This document shows positions 18,812-31,839 of a stretch of DNA of 64,000 nucleotides, one piece after another. Source of the stretch: Xenophilus sp. Marseille-Q4582 (GTDB lineage: Bacteria; Pseudomonadota; Gammaproteobacteria; Burkholderiales; Burkholderiaceae_C). Below the pieces are notes generated by a model. It was not told the origin of the DNA, did no database searches, and saw nothing but the letters and a program-made list of their open reading frames with translations. How positions within the stretch are numbered: the first letter of the stretch is position 1; every line of letters begins with the position of its first letter. The position numbers and the translations under genes were made by a program. Location: NCBI RefSeq assembly GCF_916700565.1, contig NZ_CAKAKO010000003.1, positions 620,001 through 684,000 of the forward strand. The letters are read 5' to 3'.

Positions 18812-18951
18812 ATGGCGCGCGATTATCGAGGGCGCCCTGCGCCGCGGCGTGCAGGACGGCGCGCACAGGCCGTGCGCGGCGCGGCGTTGTGCACGAAAGC
18901 CACAGCCGGCGGGGCCGCCTGCGGCCGCTGGCCCACGCTTGTTCCGCCCTC

Positions 18952-19218
18952 AGAGCCTGTTCAGCGTCTCCAAGGGGCCGCGCAGCCGCCTTGCCGGGTG
19001 GCCTGCAAGGCGCAGCGCGCCGCTCGTAGTGATCTACGCGCAAGCGCTGCAACGCCGCAGGACGCCCGGCAAGGCGGCTGCCCGAAGGGTTGGGGCGAAA
19101 TCGGGCCCGCTCAGCGCCGCGTCGCTTGCATGGGCACCCGCCCATGCGGCGCGCCGCAACGCCGATCGCCTCCCGATTGCGCCCCAACGCGACCCCTTGG
19201 AGACACTGAACAGGCTCT
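18952..19218. repeat. 267-bp intergenic element: two large hairpins inside terminal inverted repeats
   Basis: The ends 18952-18979 and 19191-19218 are inverted repeats matching at 26 of 28 positions. Inside are two side-by-side palindromes. The first pairs 18982-19006 with 19057-19081 (23 of 25), with CGTAG/CTACG at the centre. The second pairs 19089-19105 with 19172-19188 (16 of 17), with CATGGG/CCCATG at the centre. No gene is credible in it. The right end abuts the stop codon of the ABC ATPase gene (stop at 19218-19220). The 140 bp before it (18812-18951) hold only the rlmB promoter region. I infer a dispersed repeat family; this needs a genome-wide search. Confidence 0.75.
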
Positions 19219-19934
19219 CAGACCGGTGCGTCGGCCTGCGCGCCCTGCTCGTTGCGCGCCACGCGGCCGGCTTCGATGGTCAGGCGCCGCTCGCACTGCG
19301 CCGCGATGCTGCGGTCGTGCGTGACCAGGACCAGCGTGGTGCCCAGTTCGCGGTTGAGCTCGAACATGAGCTTCATCACCTGCTCGCCGGTGGCGAAGTC
19401 CAGGCTGCCGGTGGGCTCGTCGGCCAGCAGCAGCTGCGGCTGCACCACGAAGGCCCGCGCGAGCGCCACGCGCTGCTGCTCGCCGCCCGACAGCACCTTG
19501 GGATAGTGCGACAGGCGCTGGCCCAGGCCCACGCGGCCCAGCATCTCGGTGGCGGCCGCACGCGCATCGCGGCGGCTGGCCAGCTCCAGCGGCAGCATCA
19601 CGTTCTCCAGCGCCGTCAGGTTGCCCAGCAGCTGGAAGCTCTGGAACACGAAGCCCACCTGCCGGGCGCGCAGCGCGGCGCGCTCGTCCTCGTCGATGGC
19701 GAACAGGTCCTGGCCGGCCAGGCGCACGGTGCCGCGCGTGGGCACGTCCAGCCCCGCGATGATGGACAGCAAGGTGCTCTTGCCCGAGCCCGACGCGCCC
19801 ACGATGGCCGCAGTTTCCCGGGCGCCCAAGGTGAAATCGATGTCCTGCAGAATGTCCAGCGTCCCGGTCGAATCGCTGACGGACTTGAACACATGCTCGA
19901 CAGCGACGATGGCTTCGGGGACGGGCGTGGACAT
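19218..19934 (-). CDS. ybbA: ABC transporter ATP-binding protein (YbbA/LolD-like)
   Basis: A 238-residue ABC ATPase. Walker A is GASGSGKST (about 44-52), the Q-loop is VFQSFQLL, the signature LSGGEQQR, Walker [13 protein letters not shown] and the H-loop LVLVTHD. The closest layout is YbbA, which in many proteobacteria is divergent from tesA as here. YbbA usually works with a large permease (YbbP). No such permease follows, because the next gene on this strand is rlmB beyond a repeat element. The start at 19934 is [18 protein letters not shown]. Its ATG is only 16 bp from the tesA start on the other strand. The cargo is unknown. Confidence 0.92.
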   Translation of the reverse strand: MSTPVPEAIVAVEHVFKSVSDSTGTLDILQDIDFTLGARETAAIVGASGSGKSTLLSIIAGLDVPTRGTVRLAGQDLFAIDEDERAALRARQVGFVFQSFQLLGNLTALENVMLPLELASRRDARAAATEMLGRVGLGQRLSHYPKVLSGGEQQRVALARAFVVQPQLLLADEPTGSLDFATGEQVMKLMFELNRELGTTLVLVTHDRSIAAQCERRLTIEAGRVARNEQGAQADAPV

Positions 19935-19950
19935 GAATGAAAGGTTCTCG

Positions 19951-20607
19951 ATGCGGCTGAAACGACGTCTCATTATCCTGAGCGCAGCACTGGCGCTTCC
20001 CTTCGGCACGGCGGGTCTTTCGGTGGCCCAGGCCCAGGCCGGTGCCAGGGAGCCCGTGGTGCTAGTGGTGGGCGATTCGCTGTCGGCCGAATACGGCATC
20101 GCGCGCGGCACGGGCTGGGTGGCGCTGCTGGAGAAAAGGCTGGCGCAGCAGAAGATCCCCGCGCGCGTGGTCAATGCCAGCATCAGCGGCGACACCACCT
20201 CGGGCGGCCGGGCGCGGCTGCCGGCGCTGCTGGCGCAGCACAAGCCCGACGTGGTGGTGCTGGAGCTGGGCGCCAACGATGCCTTGCGCGGCCTGCCGCT
20301 CAAGGGCACCGAGGACAACCTGCGCCAGATGACCGAGGCCTCGCAGCGTGCCGGCGCGAAGGTGCTGGTGGTCGGCATCCAGGTGCCGCCCAACTACGGC
20401 AGCGACTACACGCGGCGCTTCGGCGAGATCTTCCCGCGCGTGGCCCAGGCCACGAAGTCGGCGCTCGTGCCCTTCCTGCTCAAGAACGTGGCCGACGTGC
20501 CGGAAGCGTCCAGCCTGTTCCAGGCCGACCGCATCCATCCGCTTGCCGACGCGCATCCGCGCATCCTGGACAACGTCTGGCCGGAGCTGCGCAAGCTGCT
20601 GCGCTGA
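19951..20607 (+). CDS. tesA: Arylesterase / acyl-CoA thioesterase I family (TesA), SGNH hydrolase
   Basis: A 218-residue exported hydrolase. A signal peptide (about 1-29, ending AQAQA) is followed by the SGNH blocks: Ser43 in GDSLS, Gly80 in SISGDT, Asn109 in GAND, and Asp193 and His196 in DRIHP. These match the E. coli TesA catalytic residues, giving a periplasmic esterase, thioesterase or lysophospholipase. The start at 19951 (MRLKRRLIILSAALA) has AAAGG 6 bp upstream and a clean signal peptide. An in-frame ATG at 19933 is also possible. Its position divergent from ybbA is the usual arrangement. Confidence 0.93.
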   Translation: MRLKRRLIILSAALALPFGTAGLSVAQAQAGAREPVVLVVGDSLSAEYGIARGTGWVALLEKRLAQQKIPARVVNASISGDTTSGGRARLPALLAQHKPDVVVLELGANDALRGLPLKGTEDNLRQMTEASQRAGAKVLVVGIQVPPNYGSDYTRRFGEIFPRVAQATKSALVPFLLKNVADVPEASSLFQADRIHPLADAHPRILDNVWPELRKLLR

Positions 20608-20652
20608 GAAGGGCGCGTCCGGGGGCAGACCCCGGACGGCCCGCGAAGACGA

Positions 20653-20689
20653 CGAAGGCCGCTGCCCGTTGCCGGGTCAGCGGCCTTCG
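20653..20689. terminator. Bidirectional hairpin terminator
   Basis: A 12-bp perfect stem, CGAAGGCCGCTG at 20653-20664 with its complement at 20678-20689 and a 13-nt loop. It lies between the convergent tesA and the small gene at 20731-20934. There is no long T run on either side, so termination strength is uncertain, but the position fits a shared terminator. Confidence 0.6.
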
Positions 20690-20730
20690 CGCCTGCACGA
20701 CCGTTCGTCCACCGGTGCGGGCCGGCGGCC

Positions 20731-20934
20731 TCAGCCGTCCTTGGTAGGTTCGTCGGGGATGGAAGGCGGATCGCGCTCCAGCGACGCCACGTCCGTTTCC
20801 GGGTCACCGGGCATCAGCCCCTGGCTGCTGGGGTTGAGCTTGCGCTCTGCCTTGGCGCGCGCCTTGTCTTCCTTCTTCTGCTTCTTGGCCAGTTCCTTCT
20901 GGCGTTTCTCGTAACCGTAGTTCGGTGTGGCCAC
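20731..20934 (-). CDS. Small, highly charged hypothetical protein
   Basis: A 67-residue protein starting at GTG 20934 (MATPNYGYEKRQKELAKK). A Lys/Arg/Glu-rich helix of about 30 residues is followed by an acidic, proline-containing tail (PETDVASLERDPPSIPDE). AAGGAG lies 5 bp before the GTG, which supports this start over longer frames. It resembles the small basic proteins that are common in Burkholderiales genomes, but I cannot name a family. It is in the same orientation as the membrane protein gene and clpB upstream, at a distance of 169 bp. Confidence 0.7.
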   Translation of the reverse strand: MATPNYGYEKRQKELAKKQKKEDKARAKAERKLNPSSQGLMPGDPETDVASLERDPPSIPDEPTKDG

Positions 20935-21103
20935 GTGCGCTCCTTCTGAATGTGACCCCTGAAAACGAGGCCCCCTGCGCTGCAATGTACGCCATTGCCG
21001 CCGCGCTGCACCATGCGCATGACGTCTTCGTGCAGGAAGCGCCGCCGCGAGCGCGCCTCGGCGAGGACCATGGCGCGCGTGCCGGGCGGACCGGCGCGCG
21101 GAT

Positions 21104-21466
21104 TCAGCCCGCGCTGTCGACGGGGCGCGCACGCACGTCCGTGACGTCGCCGCCACGGCCGATGCGCCCCGGCTTGCTGACCGGGCTGTAGGCCGATTCG
21201 CCGCGTGCGCGGGCCGCCGTCACGTCCGCCGCCGAGGGCGCGCGCGCGTGGCGGCCGGCCGCAGCGCGGAAGCGCTCGAAGCCCTGGCGCGGGTCGAAGC
21301 GCTGGCCGAACATCACGGTCCAGGGCGTCACGGGCCGGCACGTGAGCCGCGCCCAGGCCATGCGCAGGCCCCACACGGCCAGCAGCAGCAGGGCTGCCAC
21401 CGCCAGGCTGGCCGCGAACACGAGCCCGAAGAAGAACAGAACGATGCGGATGAGGAAATCGAACAT
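21104..21466 (-). CDS. Hypothetical membrane protein downstream of clpB
   Basis: A 120-residue protein with one or two N-terminal membrane helices (FLIRIVLFFFGLVFAASLAVAALLLLAV is about 6-33), then a basic Arg/Ala-rich tail facing the cytoplasm (inside-positive rule). No conserved domain is recognised. Its start is 5 bp after the clpB stop, so it should be on the clpB transcript and heat-inducible if that promoter is active. Confidence 0.7.
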   Translation of the reverse strand: MFDFLIRIVLFFFGLVFAASLAVAALLLLAVWGLRMAWARLTCRPVTPWTVMFGQRFDPRQGFERFRAAAGRHARAPSAADVTAARARGESAYSPVSKPGRIGRGGDVTDVRARPVDSAG

Positions 21467-21471
21467 GCGGG

Positions 21472-24111
<2,640 letters not shown>

Positions 24112-24139
24112 GGGTGGGAAAACCTCCGGACTGCCATGG

Positions 24140-24168
24140 ATATAGGGACCGCGCGGCGGCTCTTCAAG
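24140..24168 (-). promoter_or_regulatory. Sigma-32 (heat-shock) promoter of clpB
   Basis: Read on the minus strand, CTTGAAG (complement of 24162-24168) and CCCTATAT (complement of 24140-24147) are separated by 14 bp. This matches the sigma-32 consensus of CTTGAAA and CCCCATNT with 11-16 bp spacing. The start codon of clpB is 28 bp downstream of the -10 block. clpB is a known heat-shock gene, so position and function agree. Confidence 0.85.
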
Positions 24169-24304
24169 CCGCCCTCTGTGCGTCGCGCCCGCTGCCGCGC
24201 GCACGACAGCGCACGTTTCTCCTATGGATCAATGGACCACTCAGGGAAAACAGGCGTACTTCTTGCTGACGATCCAGGCATCATTCACCTTTTCAGGAGT
24301 AACC

Positions 24305-25294
24305 ATGGGTTTCGAGAACATGTCCCACGTTTCGCGACTGCTGCGTCGCACCTTCTTGGCGAGCGCCCTGCTCGCGGCCAGCCTGGCGCAGGCCCAGCCG
24401 GGTGCCCCCATCAAGTTGCTGGTGGGTTTCCCGGCCGGCGCCGGCACCGATGCGCTGGCCCGCGCGATCGGCGACAAGCTCAAGGACGAACTGGGCGCGC
24501 CGGTGGTGGTGGAGAACCGCGCAGGAGCGGGCGGCCAGATCGCCGCGCAGGTGCTCAAGAGTTCGCCCGCCGATGGCCATACCTTCCTCGTGTCGCACGA
24601 CCACACGATCTCCATCCTGCCGGCCGTGACCAAGAACCCGGGCTTCAACCCGGCCTCGGATTTCACGCCCGTGGCCGGCATCGCCACGTTCTCGAACGTG
24701 CTGGCCGTGTCGGCCGGCACCCCGGCCAAGACCATCCAGGAATACATCCAGTGGGTCAGGACGCAGCGCGGCGGCAAGGACTCCATCGGCGTTCCTGCGC
24801 CCAACTCGATCCCGGTCTTCCTGACACAGCTGATTTCCAAGAAATACGGCGTGGACGTCCAGGCGGCCCCTTATCGCGGCGGCGCGCCCATGCTGGCCGA
24901 CATGATGGGCAACCAGATCGCGGCGGGGATCGCCGGCACGCAGGATCTGATGGAACTCCAGCGCACGGGCAAACTGCGCGTGGTGGCTGCCATCGGCGCC
25001 AAGCGCGACCCGCTGCTGCCGCACGTGCCCACTTTCACCGAACTGGGCTTCGAGAATCTGAACGACTACCCCTGGTATGGCGTCTTCGCCCCGGTGGGCA
25101 CGCCCCAGCCCGTGATCGACAAGTTCAGCGCTGCGCTGCAGAAAGTGCTGGCGAACCCCGAAACCCACAAGAAGCTGACCGAAATGGGCCTGCACGTGAA
25201 CTACGAGACCCAAGGCCAGTTCGCCGGCCGCGTGCGCAGCTACACGCAGACCTGGGAAGGCATCATCAAGGCCAGCGGCTTCCAGCCGCAGTGA
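24305..25294 (+). CDS. Bug-family tripartite tricarboxylate transporter substrate-binding protein
   Basis: A 329-residue periplasmic binding protein of the Bug/TctC type. A signal peptide (about 12-35, cleavage near LAQAQP) precedes IKLLVGFPAGAGTDALARAIG and VVENRAGAGGQIAA, the hallmark N-terminal motifs. Later come the PYRGGAPML region and YPWYGVFAPVGTP. Bug proteins are strongly expanded in Comamonadaceae and Burkholderiales. Most are orphans without their own TctA/TctB membrane partners, and none is near here. The start at 24305 has AGGAG at 24295-24299. The gene is divergent from clpB. The ligand is probably a carboxylate but is not identifiable. Confidence 0.94.
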   Translation: MGFENMSHVSRLLRRTFLASALLAASLAQAQPGAPIKLLVGFPAGAGTDALARAIGDKLKDELGAPVVVENRAGAGGQIAAQVLKSSPADGHTFLVSHDHTISILPAVTKNPGFNPASDFTPVAGIATFSNVLAVSAGTPAKTIQEYIQWVRTQRGGKDSIGVPAPNSIPVFLTQLISKKYGVDVQAAPYRGGAPMLADMMGNQIAAGIAGTQDLMELQRTGKLRVVAAIGAKRDPLLPHVPTFTELGFENLNDYPWYGVFAPVGTPQPVIDKFSAALQKVLANPETHKKLTEMGLHVNYETQGQFAGRVRSYTQTWEGIIKASGFQPQ

Positions 25295-25336
25295 GGGCCT
25301 GGTGGGGCCGCCAGGCCGCCCTGGCAGAAGCTGGAA

Positions 25337-25360
25337 GGGGCGCCGCGGCGCCCCTTTTTT
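25337..25360 (+). terminator. Rho-independent terminator after the Bug gene
   Basis: A GC stem GGGGCGCC/GGCGCCCC with a 2-nt loop (25337-25354) is followed by six T (25355-25360). It begins 42 bp after the Bug stop. It is the clearest intrinsic terminator in the window. Confidence 0.9.
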
Positions 25361-25379
25361 CTGTCCGCTTCGTGCGGCC

Positions 25380-25637
25380 TCAGCGCCGCCTGCCGCGGCC
25401 CGACTTGCTGTTGAGCATGCCCAGCTGGCTGCGCTGGCGTTCGATGCGCGCCTGCTTGCGACGCTCGTCGCGCTCCATGGCCTTGCGGCTGGTGTAGCCC
25501 GATGCATCGGCCCAGGCCCACCAGGCCAGCGCGAGGCCGAACGGAATCAGCACGATCCACCAGCTCCAGGTGGCGACGAAGCCGATTTCCAGGTACTTGA
25601 GCAGCACGCCCAGCACCCCGATGACGAGAAACCCCAT
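25380..25637 (-). CDS. Small Trp-rich membrane protein (TIGR04438-like)
   Basis: An 85-residue protein. Two closely spaced hydrophobic helices contain several Trp (ATWSWWIVLIPFGLALAWWAWAD), then a strongly basic C-terminus with YTSRKAMERDERRK. This is the pattern of the small Trp-rich protein family described in Burkholderiales. Its role is unknown. It is convergent with the Bug gene across the terminator at 25337-25360, and divergent from the cytochrome c gene. Confidence 0.85.
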   Translation of the reverse strand: MGFLVIGVLGVLLKYLEIGFVATWSWWIVLIPFGLALAWWAWADASGYTSRKAMERDERRKQARIERQRSQLGMLNSKSGRGRRR

Positions 25638-25734
25638 GGCAACCCCTCCGCACCGCTGTGCGCTCGTGCGGCCCCCAGGGGCCGCTCCCTACAATTGTTG
25701 AAACGAATGTAACTCAGCCCGCCGGCCATTCCCC

Positions 25735-26061
25735 ATGCATTGCTCGCGCCTGCCCCGCTTCTGGCCCGCCCTGTCGCTGGCCGCCGCAGCCGCCTTTGCG
25801 GCCCCCGCGCAGGCGGACCTTGCGCTGGCGCGCGCCAAGAACTGCATGAGCTGCCACACCGCCGAGCGAAAGGTGATCGGCCCTTCGTTCAAGGACATCG
25901 CCGCGCGCTACAGGAGCCAGGAAGGTGCGGAAAGCCTTCTGGCCGCCAAGATCCTCAAGGGCGGTTCGGGCGTCTGGGGGCCGGTGCCCATGCCGGCCAA
26001 CACCCAGGTCAGCGAGGCCGAGGCACGCAAGCTGGCCGCGTGGGTCCTGCGGGCGCATTGA
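25735..26061 (+). CDS. c-type cytochrome (c551/c552-like)
   Basis: A 108-residue exported monohaem cytochrome. A signal peptide (about 1-27, ending APAQA) is followed by Cys37-Cys40-His41 in NCMSCH, the haem attachment site. A Met axial ligand lies in VPMPANTQV near residue 86, with a C-terminal helix. It is the class I fold that moves electrons in the periplasm. A -10-like TACAAT is at 25690-25695. It is convergent with the next gene. The partner oxidase is not in the window. Confidence 0.92.
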   Translation: MHCSRLPRFWPALSLAAAAAFAAPAQADLALARAKNCMSCHTAERKVIGPSFKDIAARYRSQEGAESLLAAKILKGGSGVWGPVPMPANTQVSEAEARKLAAWVLRAH

Positions 26062-26077
26062 AGCCTCATCAATCCAC

Positions 26078-26108
26078 GAAGCCGCCGCGCCCGGGCCTCG
26101 GCGGCTTC
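26078..26108. terminator. Hairpin between convergent genes
   Basis: GAAGCCGCC (26078-26086) pairs with GGCGGCTTC (26100-26108). The stem lies between the cytochrome c stop and the stop of the convergent membrane-protein gene. No T run follows. The position suggests a shared terminator. Confidence 0.5.
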
Positions 26109-26124
26109 CGGCGGCCCTGCTGCT

Positions 26125-26640
26125 TCAGCGCAGCAGCGCGCCTTCGCCCAGCGCCGGGGCGGCCGCCATCGCACGACGGTCCAGCCGGTCCTCGAGCTGC
26201 CCCATGTGGGCCGCGAGCGTCTGGTCGGCCTGCTCGGCTCGCACACGCAGCGCCTCTTCCAGCCGCTCGATGCGGGCCAGCAGGGCGGCGTGGCGCTCGC
26301 CGTTCTGGGCCATGTGCTGCTGCTCCTGCTCGGCCAGGAAGTTGCGCAGCTCCGTGAAGCGCGAGGCCTCGGCCCTGTCGGCCAGCTCACGCTGGGCCTG
26401 CAGTTCCTTGGTGTGGCGGCGCGCGTCGAGCAGCACCGTGCCCTGCATGTAGATCACGTACACGAGGAACATCAGGCCCAGCAGCGTCGTCAGCCCGAGC
26501 ATCAGCAGGCCCAGCGGCGCCGTGACCTGCATGAAGCCCAGCGACACCGCCGTGGGCGCGGCCAGCGTGCCCCAGTTCAGGGCAGCCAGCCCCGCGATCA
26601 GCAAGACCACCACCAACAAAATGCCTGTACGCACGCCCAT
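26125..26640 (-). CDS. Membrane protein with two helices and a coiled coil (LapA-like)
   Basis: A 171-residue protein. Two hydrophobic helices lie at about 6-25 and 42-66 (ILLVVVLLIAGLAALNWG and LLMLGLTTLLGLMFLVYVIYM). They match the LapA/DUF1049 spacing, in which a short periplasmic loop with NWG separates the helices. The remainder (about 70-160) is a long charged helix with coiled-coil spacing. In E. coli, LapA helps regulate lipopolysaccharide synthesis; here the assignment rests on the helix pattern only. The 250 bp upstream, between it and acs, hold no gene that I can support. Confidence 0.65.
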   Translation of the reverse strand: MGVRTGILLVVVLLIAGLAALNWGTLAAPTAVSLGFMQVTAPLGLLMLGLTTLLGLMFLVYVIYMQGTVLLDARRHTKELQAQRELADRAEASRFTELRNFLAEQEQQHMAQNGERHAALLARIERLEEALRVRAEQADQTLAAHMGQLEDRLDRRAMAAAPALGEGALLR

Positions 26641-26890
26641 GGCGCCCTCTCCTATCTGTACGAAAGCCGGGTTTGTAACGCAAAGCGGCCCGCAGCCGTG
26701 TCAGCCGCGGGCCCGGGCCGGGCGTCAGGCATTCGCGCGTGCTGGGAATCTGCGGGCGCCGAGGGCTTCAGCGGGCCGGGGCCGGCAGATCGAGCGGGGC
26801 GGGGTTGTGCCGGCACCTCAATCGCCTTCCCGATGGGAGCGCCGTCGGACCCCGCGAGCGCTTCGCGCCCGCGCCGGCGGCGCGACCGGA

Positions 26891-28885
<1,995 letters not shown>

Positions 28886-29134
28886 GCGTGTCTCTCCAGA
28901 TGTCGTTGTAGCCCGGCAGTGTCGCACCCGCGGCAACGCCCGCCCGGCCCGCCGCCTGCGGGCCCGGCCGGGACTGTGGTGCGCGCCACTTACGGTGGAC
29001 TGACGTGCCCCTGCCGGCGCCTTCTCCCGCACGAGGACGCCGGGGACCGGGCCGCGCCCGACGCACTCCGGACTGCGGGTTAGGCCCCATTGCGCCCCCT
29101 AGAATCCGCAGCTCCCTGTCTTTTCCCACCCCCG

Positions 29135-29755
29135 ATGTCCGCCCCCTCCCCCGTGGATTCGCACGCCGCGCGCGCCTCGCGCATGCGCCCCCTGCCCCGT
29201 TTCATATTCGCCAGCCGCTGGCTGCAACTTCCGTTGTACCTGGGCCTGATCGTGGCACAGGCCGTGTACGTGATGCATTTCATGGTCGAGCTGTGGCACC
29301 TGGTGGAGGCCGCGTTCGGCAACCAGACCGCCCTGCAGGCCCTGATCACCAGCATCGGCTACAAGCCCGACGTCATGCCCACCGCGCTCAACGAGACGGT
29401 GATCATGCTGGTGGTGCTGGCCCTGATCGACGTGGTCATGATCTCGAACCTGCTCATCATGGTGATCGTGGGCGGCTACGAGACCTTCGTGAGCCGCATG
29501 GACCTGGAAGGCCACGAGGACCAGCCCGAATGGCTGAGCCACGTGAACGCCTCGGTGCTCAAGGTCAAGCTGGGCCTGTCCATCATCGGCATCAGCTCCA
29601 TTCACCTGCTCAAGACCTTCATCAACGCCGGCAACTACACCGACAAGGTGCTCATCGCGCAGACCGTGATCCACCTGGCCTTCCTGCTGTCGGCCCTGGC
29701 CATCGCGTACACCGACAAGCTGATGCACGCCGCGGGCGACAAGGCGCACCACTGA
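29135..29755 (+). CDS. YqhA-family (UPF0114) inner-membrane protein
   Basis: A 206-residue protein with about four membrane helices. The TIGR00645/UPF0114 pattern is clear: [16 protein letters not shown], then [20 protein letters not shown], then [15 protein letters not shown] and a final helix before a His-rich end. The function of the family is unknown. The start at 29135 ([15 protein letters not shown]) is preferred over a far-upstream ATG because the earlier residues do not match the family; 29183 is another possibility. A -10-like TAGAAT is at 29100-29105. Confidence 0.9.
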   Translation: MSAPSPVDSHAARASRMRPLPRFIFASRWLQLPLYLGLIVAQAVYVMHFMVELWHLVEAAFGNQTALQALITSIGYKPDVMPTALNETVIMLVVLALIDVVMISNLLIMVIVGGYETFVSRMDLEGHEDQPEWLSHVNASVLKVKLGLSIIGISSIHLLKTFINAGNYTDKVLIAQTVIHLAFLLSALAIAYTDKLMHAAGDKAHH

Positions 29756-29891
29756 ACCACGCGCCGGGCCTTCCCGGCCCTGCGCCGCGGGCCGCATGCG
29801 CCTGCCCGCTGTCACGCAAGTGATGGCCGCGCCCGCCCTGCTTTGGAAGACTGCCCGGCTTGCATCGATCACTCCCAGCAGGGCACGCCAC

Positions 29892-30698
29892 ATGTCGGAA
29901 CAACTCAGCGGCAAGACCGCCATCATCACGGGCGCGGGCTCGGGCATCGGGCGCGCGTCGGCGCTGCGCTTCGCGGCGGAGGGCGCGCGGCTCGTGCTGG
30001 GCGACAAAACCGAAGCCGTGCACGAGACGGCGCGCCGCGTGGCCGAGGCCGGCGGCCAGGCCGTGGCGCTGCAGGTCAATGCCGGCGTGGAAGCCGACGT
30101 GGCCAAGCTCGTCGCCACCGCACTCGAACGGTACGGCCAGCTCGATGTCGCCTTCGCCAACGCCGGCATCTCGGGCGACATGGCCAGCATCTTCGAAACC
30201 ACGACCGAAGCCTGGACCGAAGTGCTGCGCGTCAACCTGATCGGCCCCTGGCTCATGATCAAGCACGCCGGCCAGGTGATGGCCGATGCCGGGCGCGGCG
30301 GCTCCATCATCGTCACCGCGTCGGTGGCCGGCATCCGCTCCGGCGCGGGCGGGCCGGCCTATTCGGCCTCCAAGGCCGGCGTGATCAACCTGGTGATGGT
30401 CTCGGCCCAGCAGCTGAGCGACACCCAGGTGCGCGTGAACGCCATCTGCCCCGGCCTGACCGAGACCGGCATGACCAAGCCCACCTTCGACTACGCCACC
30501 GAGAAGGGCGTGACGCACAAGATCGGCAGGCTCAACCCGCTGCGCCGCGCGGCTCAGCCCGAAGAGCTGGCGAACGTGGCGCTGTTCCTGGCTTCGGACC
30601 AGAGCAGCTATGTGAACGGCCAGGCCATCGCAGTGGACGGCGGGCTGTCCAGCTCGCACCCGGTCACGCGCCAACTGCGAGGCCAGACGGCGGTGTGA
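29892..30698 (+). CDS. SDR-family oxidoreductase
   Basis: A 268-residue classical short-chain dehydrogenase. The cofactor motif TGAGSGIG is at 13-20, NAG at 90-92, catalytic Ser144, and Tyr157/Lys161 in YSASK. Asp38 after the second strand suggests NAD(H) preference. The C-terminus carries the usual [11 protein letters not shown]. It precedes the MoxR operon by 143 bp, but a promoter element lies between them, so they may be separate units. The start at 29892 ([14 protein letters not shown]) is the family start. The substrate is unknown, though nearby acyl-CoA genes fit a hydroxyacyl or keto substrate. Confidence 0.93.
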   Translation: MSEQLSGKTAIITGAGSGIGRASALRFAAEGARLVLGDKTEAVHETARRVAEAGGQAVALQVNAGVEADVAKLVATALERYGQLDVAFANAGISGDMASIFETTTEAWTEVLRVNLIGPWLMIKHAGQVMADAGRGGSIIVTASVAGIRSGAGGPAYSASKAGVINLVMVSAQQLSDTQVRVNAICPGLTETGMTKPTFDYATEKGVTHKIGRLNPLRRAAQPEELANVALFLASDQSSYVNGQAIAVDGGLSSSHPVTRQLRGQTAV

Positions 30699-30772
30699 AG
30701 GGCTTCGCGGGGCCGGGTGCGCCATCGCAGACGGCCCATACCGCCGCGCCGAATCCCTGCCCGGCCGGCCAA

Positions 30773-30835
30773 GGGTAAACCCCTTGACTGGGTGTCCCGC
30801 GCTCGATAGCCGCACCCGCCGCCGCCTTCCATACT
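30773..30835 (+). promoter_or_regulatory. Promoter/operator copy 1 of a shared two-block element (before moxR)
   Basis: An upstream block GGGTAAACCC (30773 onwards) leads to TTGACTGG and GTGTCCC (30792-30798). Then exactly 27 bp separate it from CTTCCATACT (30826-30835). The same blocks, with the same 27-bp gap, recur at 37732-37797 before the acyl-CoA dehydrogenase. CATACT is a plausible -10. Here it ends 6 bp before the moxR ATG, so the transcript could be leaderless. Confidence 0.55.
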
Positions 30836-30841
30836 CGATGG

Positions 30842-31831
30842 ATGAATTCCAAAGCTGCGCCGTCCACCCCGCCCGGGCTGGGTTCCATCGAGGCCGTCAT
30901 CGAATCGCTGGCCGGCGTGGGCTACATCGCCACGCGCCAGATCGCCACGGCCGTCTACCTGGCCCATCACCTGCGCAAGCCGGTGCTCATCGAAGGCCCG
31001 GCCGGCGTCGGCAAGACCGAACTGGCGGTCTCGGCCGCGCGCGCGCTCGGCTTCTCGCTGCTGCGCCTGCAGTGCTACGAAGGCCTGGACGACAGCCGCG
31101 CGCTGTACGAATGGAAGTACGGCAAGCAGTTGCTGTACACGCAGATCCTCAAGGAAAAGATCGGCCTGCTCACCGACGGCACCGACACGCTCGAAGGCGC
31201 CTTCCAGAAGCTCGCCGGCTTCCAGGACCTGTTCTTCTCGCGCGAATTCCTGGAACCGAGGCCGCTGCTGCAGGCCATGGAACAGCCCGGCGGCAGCGTG
31301 CTGCTGATCGACGAGATCGACAAGTCCGAGGAATCCTTCGAGGCCCTGCTGCTGGAGGTGCTGGCCGACTACCAGGTCACGATCCCCGAGATCGGCACCG
31401 TCCGCGCGAAGACGCCGCCGCTGGTCATCCTCACCTCGAACAACACGCGCGAGCTGGGCGACGCCATCAAGCGCCGCTGCCTGCACCTGCACATCGGCTT
31501 TCCCGACCCCGCGCTGGAGCAGCGCGTGCTGCGCGCCCGCGTGCCGGGCCTGGCCGACGCTCTGCTCGCGCAGCTCGTGGCCTTCGTCCAGGCGCTGCGC
31601 CACGACGACATCCGCAAGCCGCCCTCCATCGCCGAATCGGTGGACTGGGCGCGCACGCTGGTGCTGATGCACGCGCCCGTGCTCGACGAGTCGCTGGTGC
31701 GCGACACGCTGGGCGTGCTGCTCAAGCGCGAATCCGACATCCGCGAGGTGGACGCGCGCCTGGGCGCGCTCACGCAGGCGGCGGTGGCCAGCGCGGCCGC
31801 ACCGACGCGCAAGACCACTGCCGCCACCTGA
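30842..31831 (+). CDS. MoxR-family AAA+ ATPase
   Basis: A 329-residue AAA+ protein. The Walker A is EGPAGVGKTEL (about 52-60), Walker B LLIDEIDKS (about 159-167), and sensor 1 LTSNNTREL near 200. The size and the REFLEPRPLLQAM region match MoxR/CoxD-like ATPases. Such ATPases act with a VWA-domain partner to activate or insert metal into enzymes, as CoxD and CoxE do for CO dehydrogenase. The VWA gene starts 8 bp downstream, so the pair is translated together. The client enzyme is not identifiable. Confidence 0.9.
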   Translation: MNSKAAPSTPPGLGSIEAVIESLAGVGYIATRQIATAVYLAHHLRKPVLIEGPAGVGKTELAVSAARALGFSLLRLQCYEGLDDSRALYEWKYGKQLLYTQILKEKIGLLTDGTDTLEGAFQKLAGFQDLFFSREFLEPRPLLQAMEQPGGSVLLIDEIDKSEESFEALLLEVLADYQVTIPEIGTVRAKTPPLVILTSNNTRELGDAIKRRCLHLHIGFPDPALEQRVLRARVPGLADALLAQLVAFVQALRHDDIRKPPSIAESVDWARTLVLMHAPVLDESLVRDTLGVLLKRESDIREVDARLGALTQAAVASAAAPTRKTTAAT

Positions 31832-31839
31832 CGCCGGCC

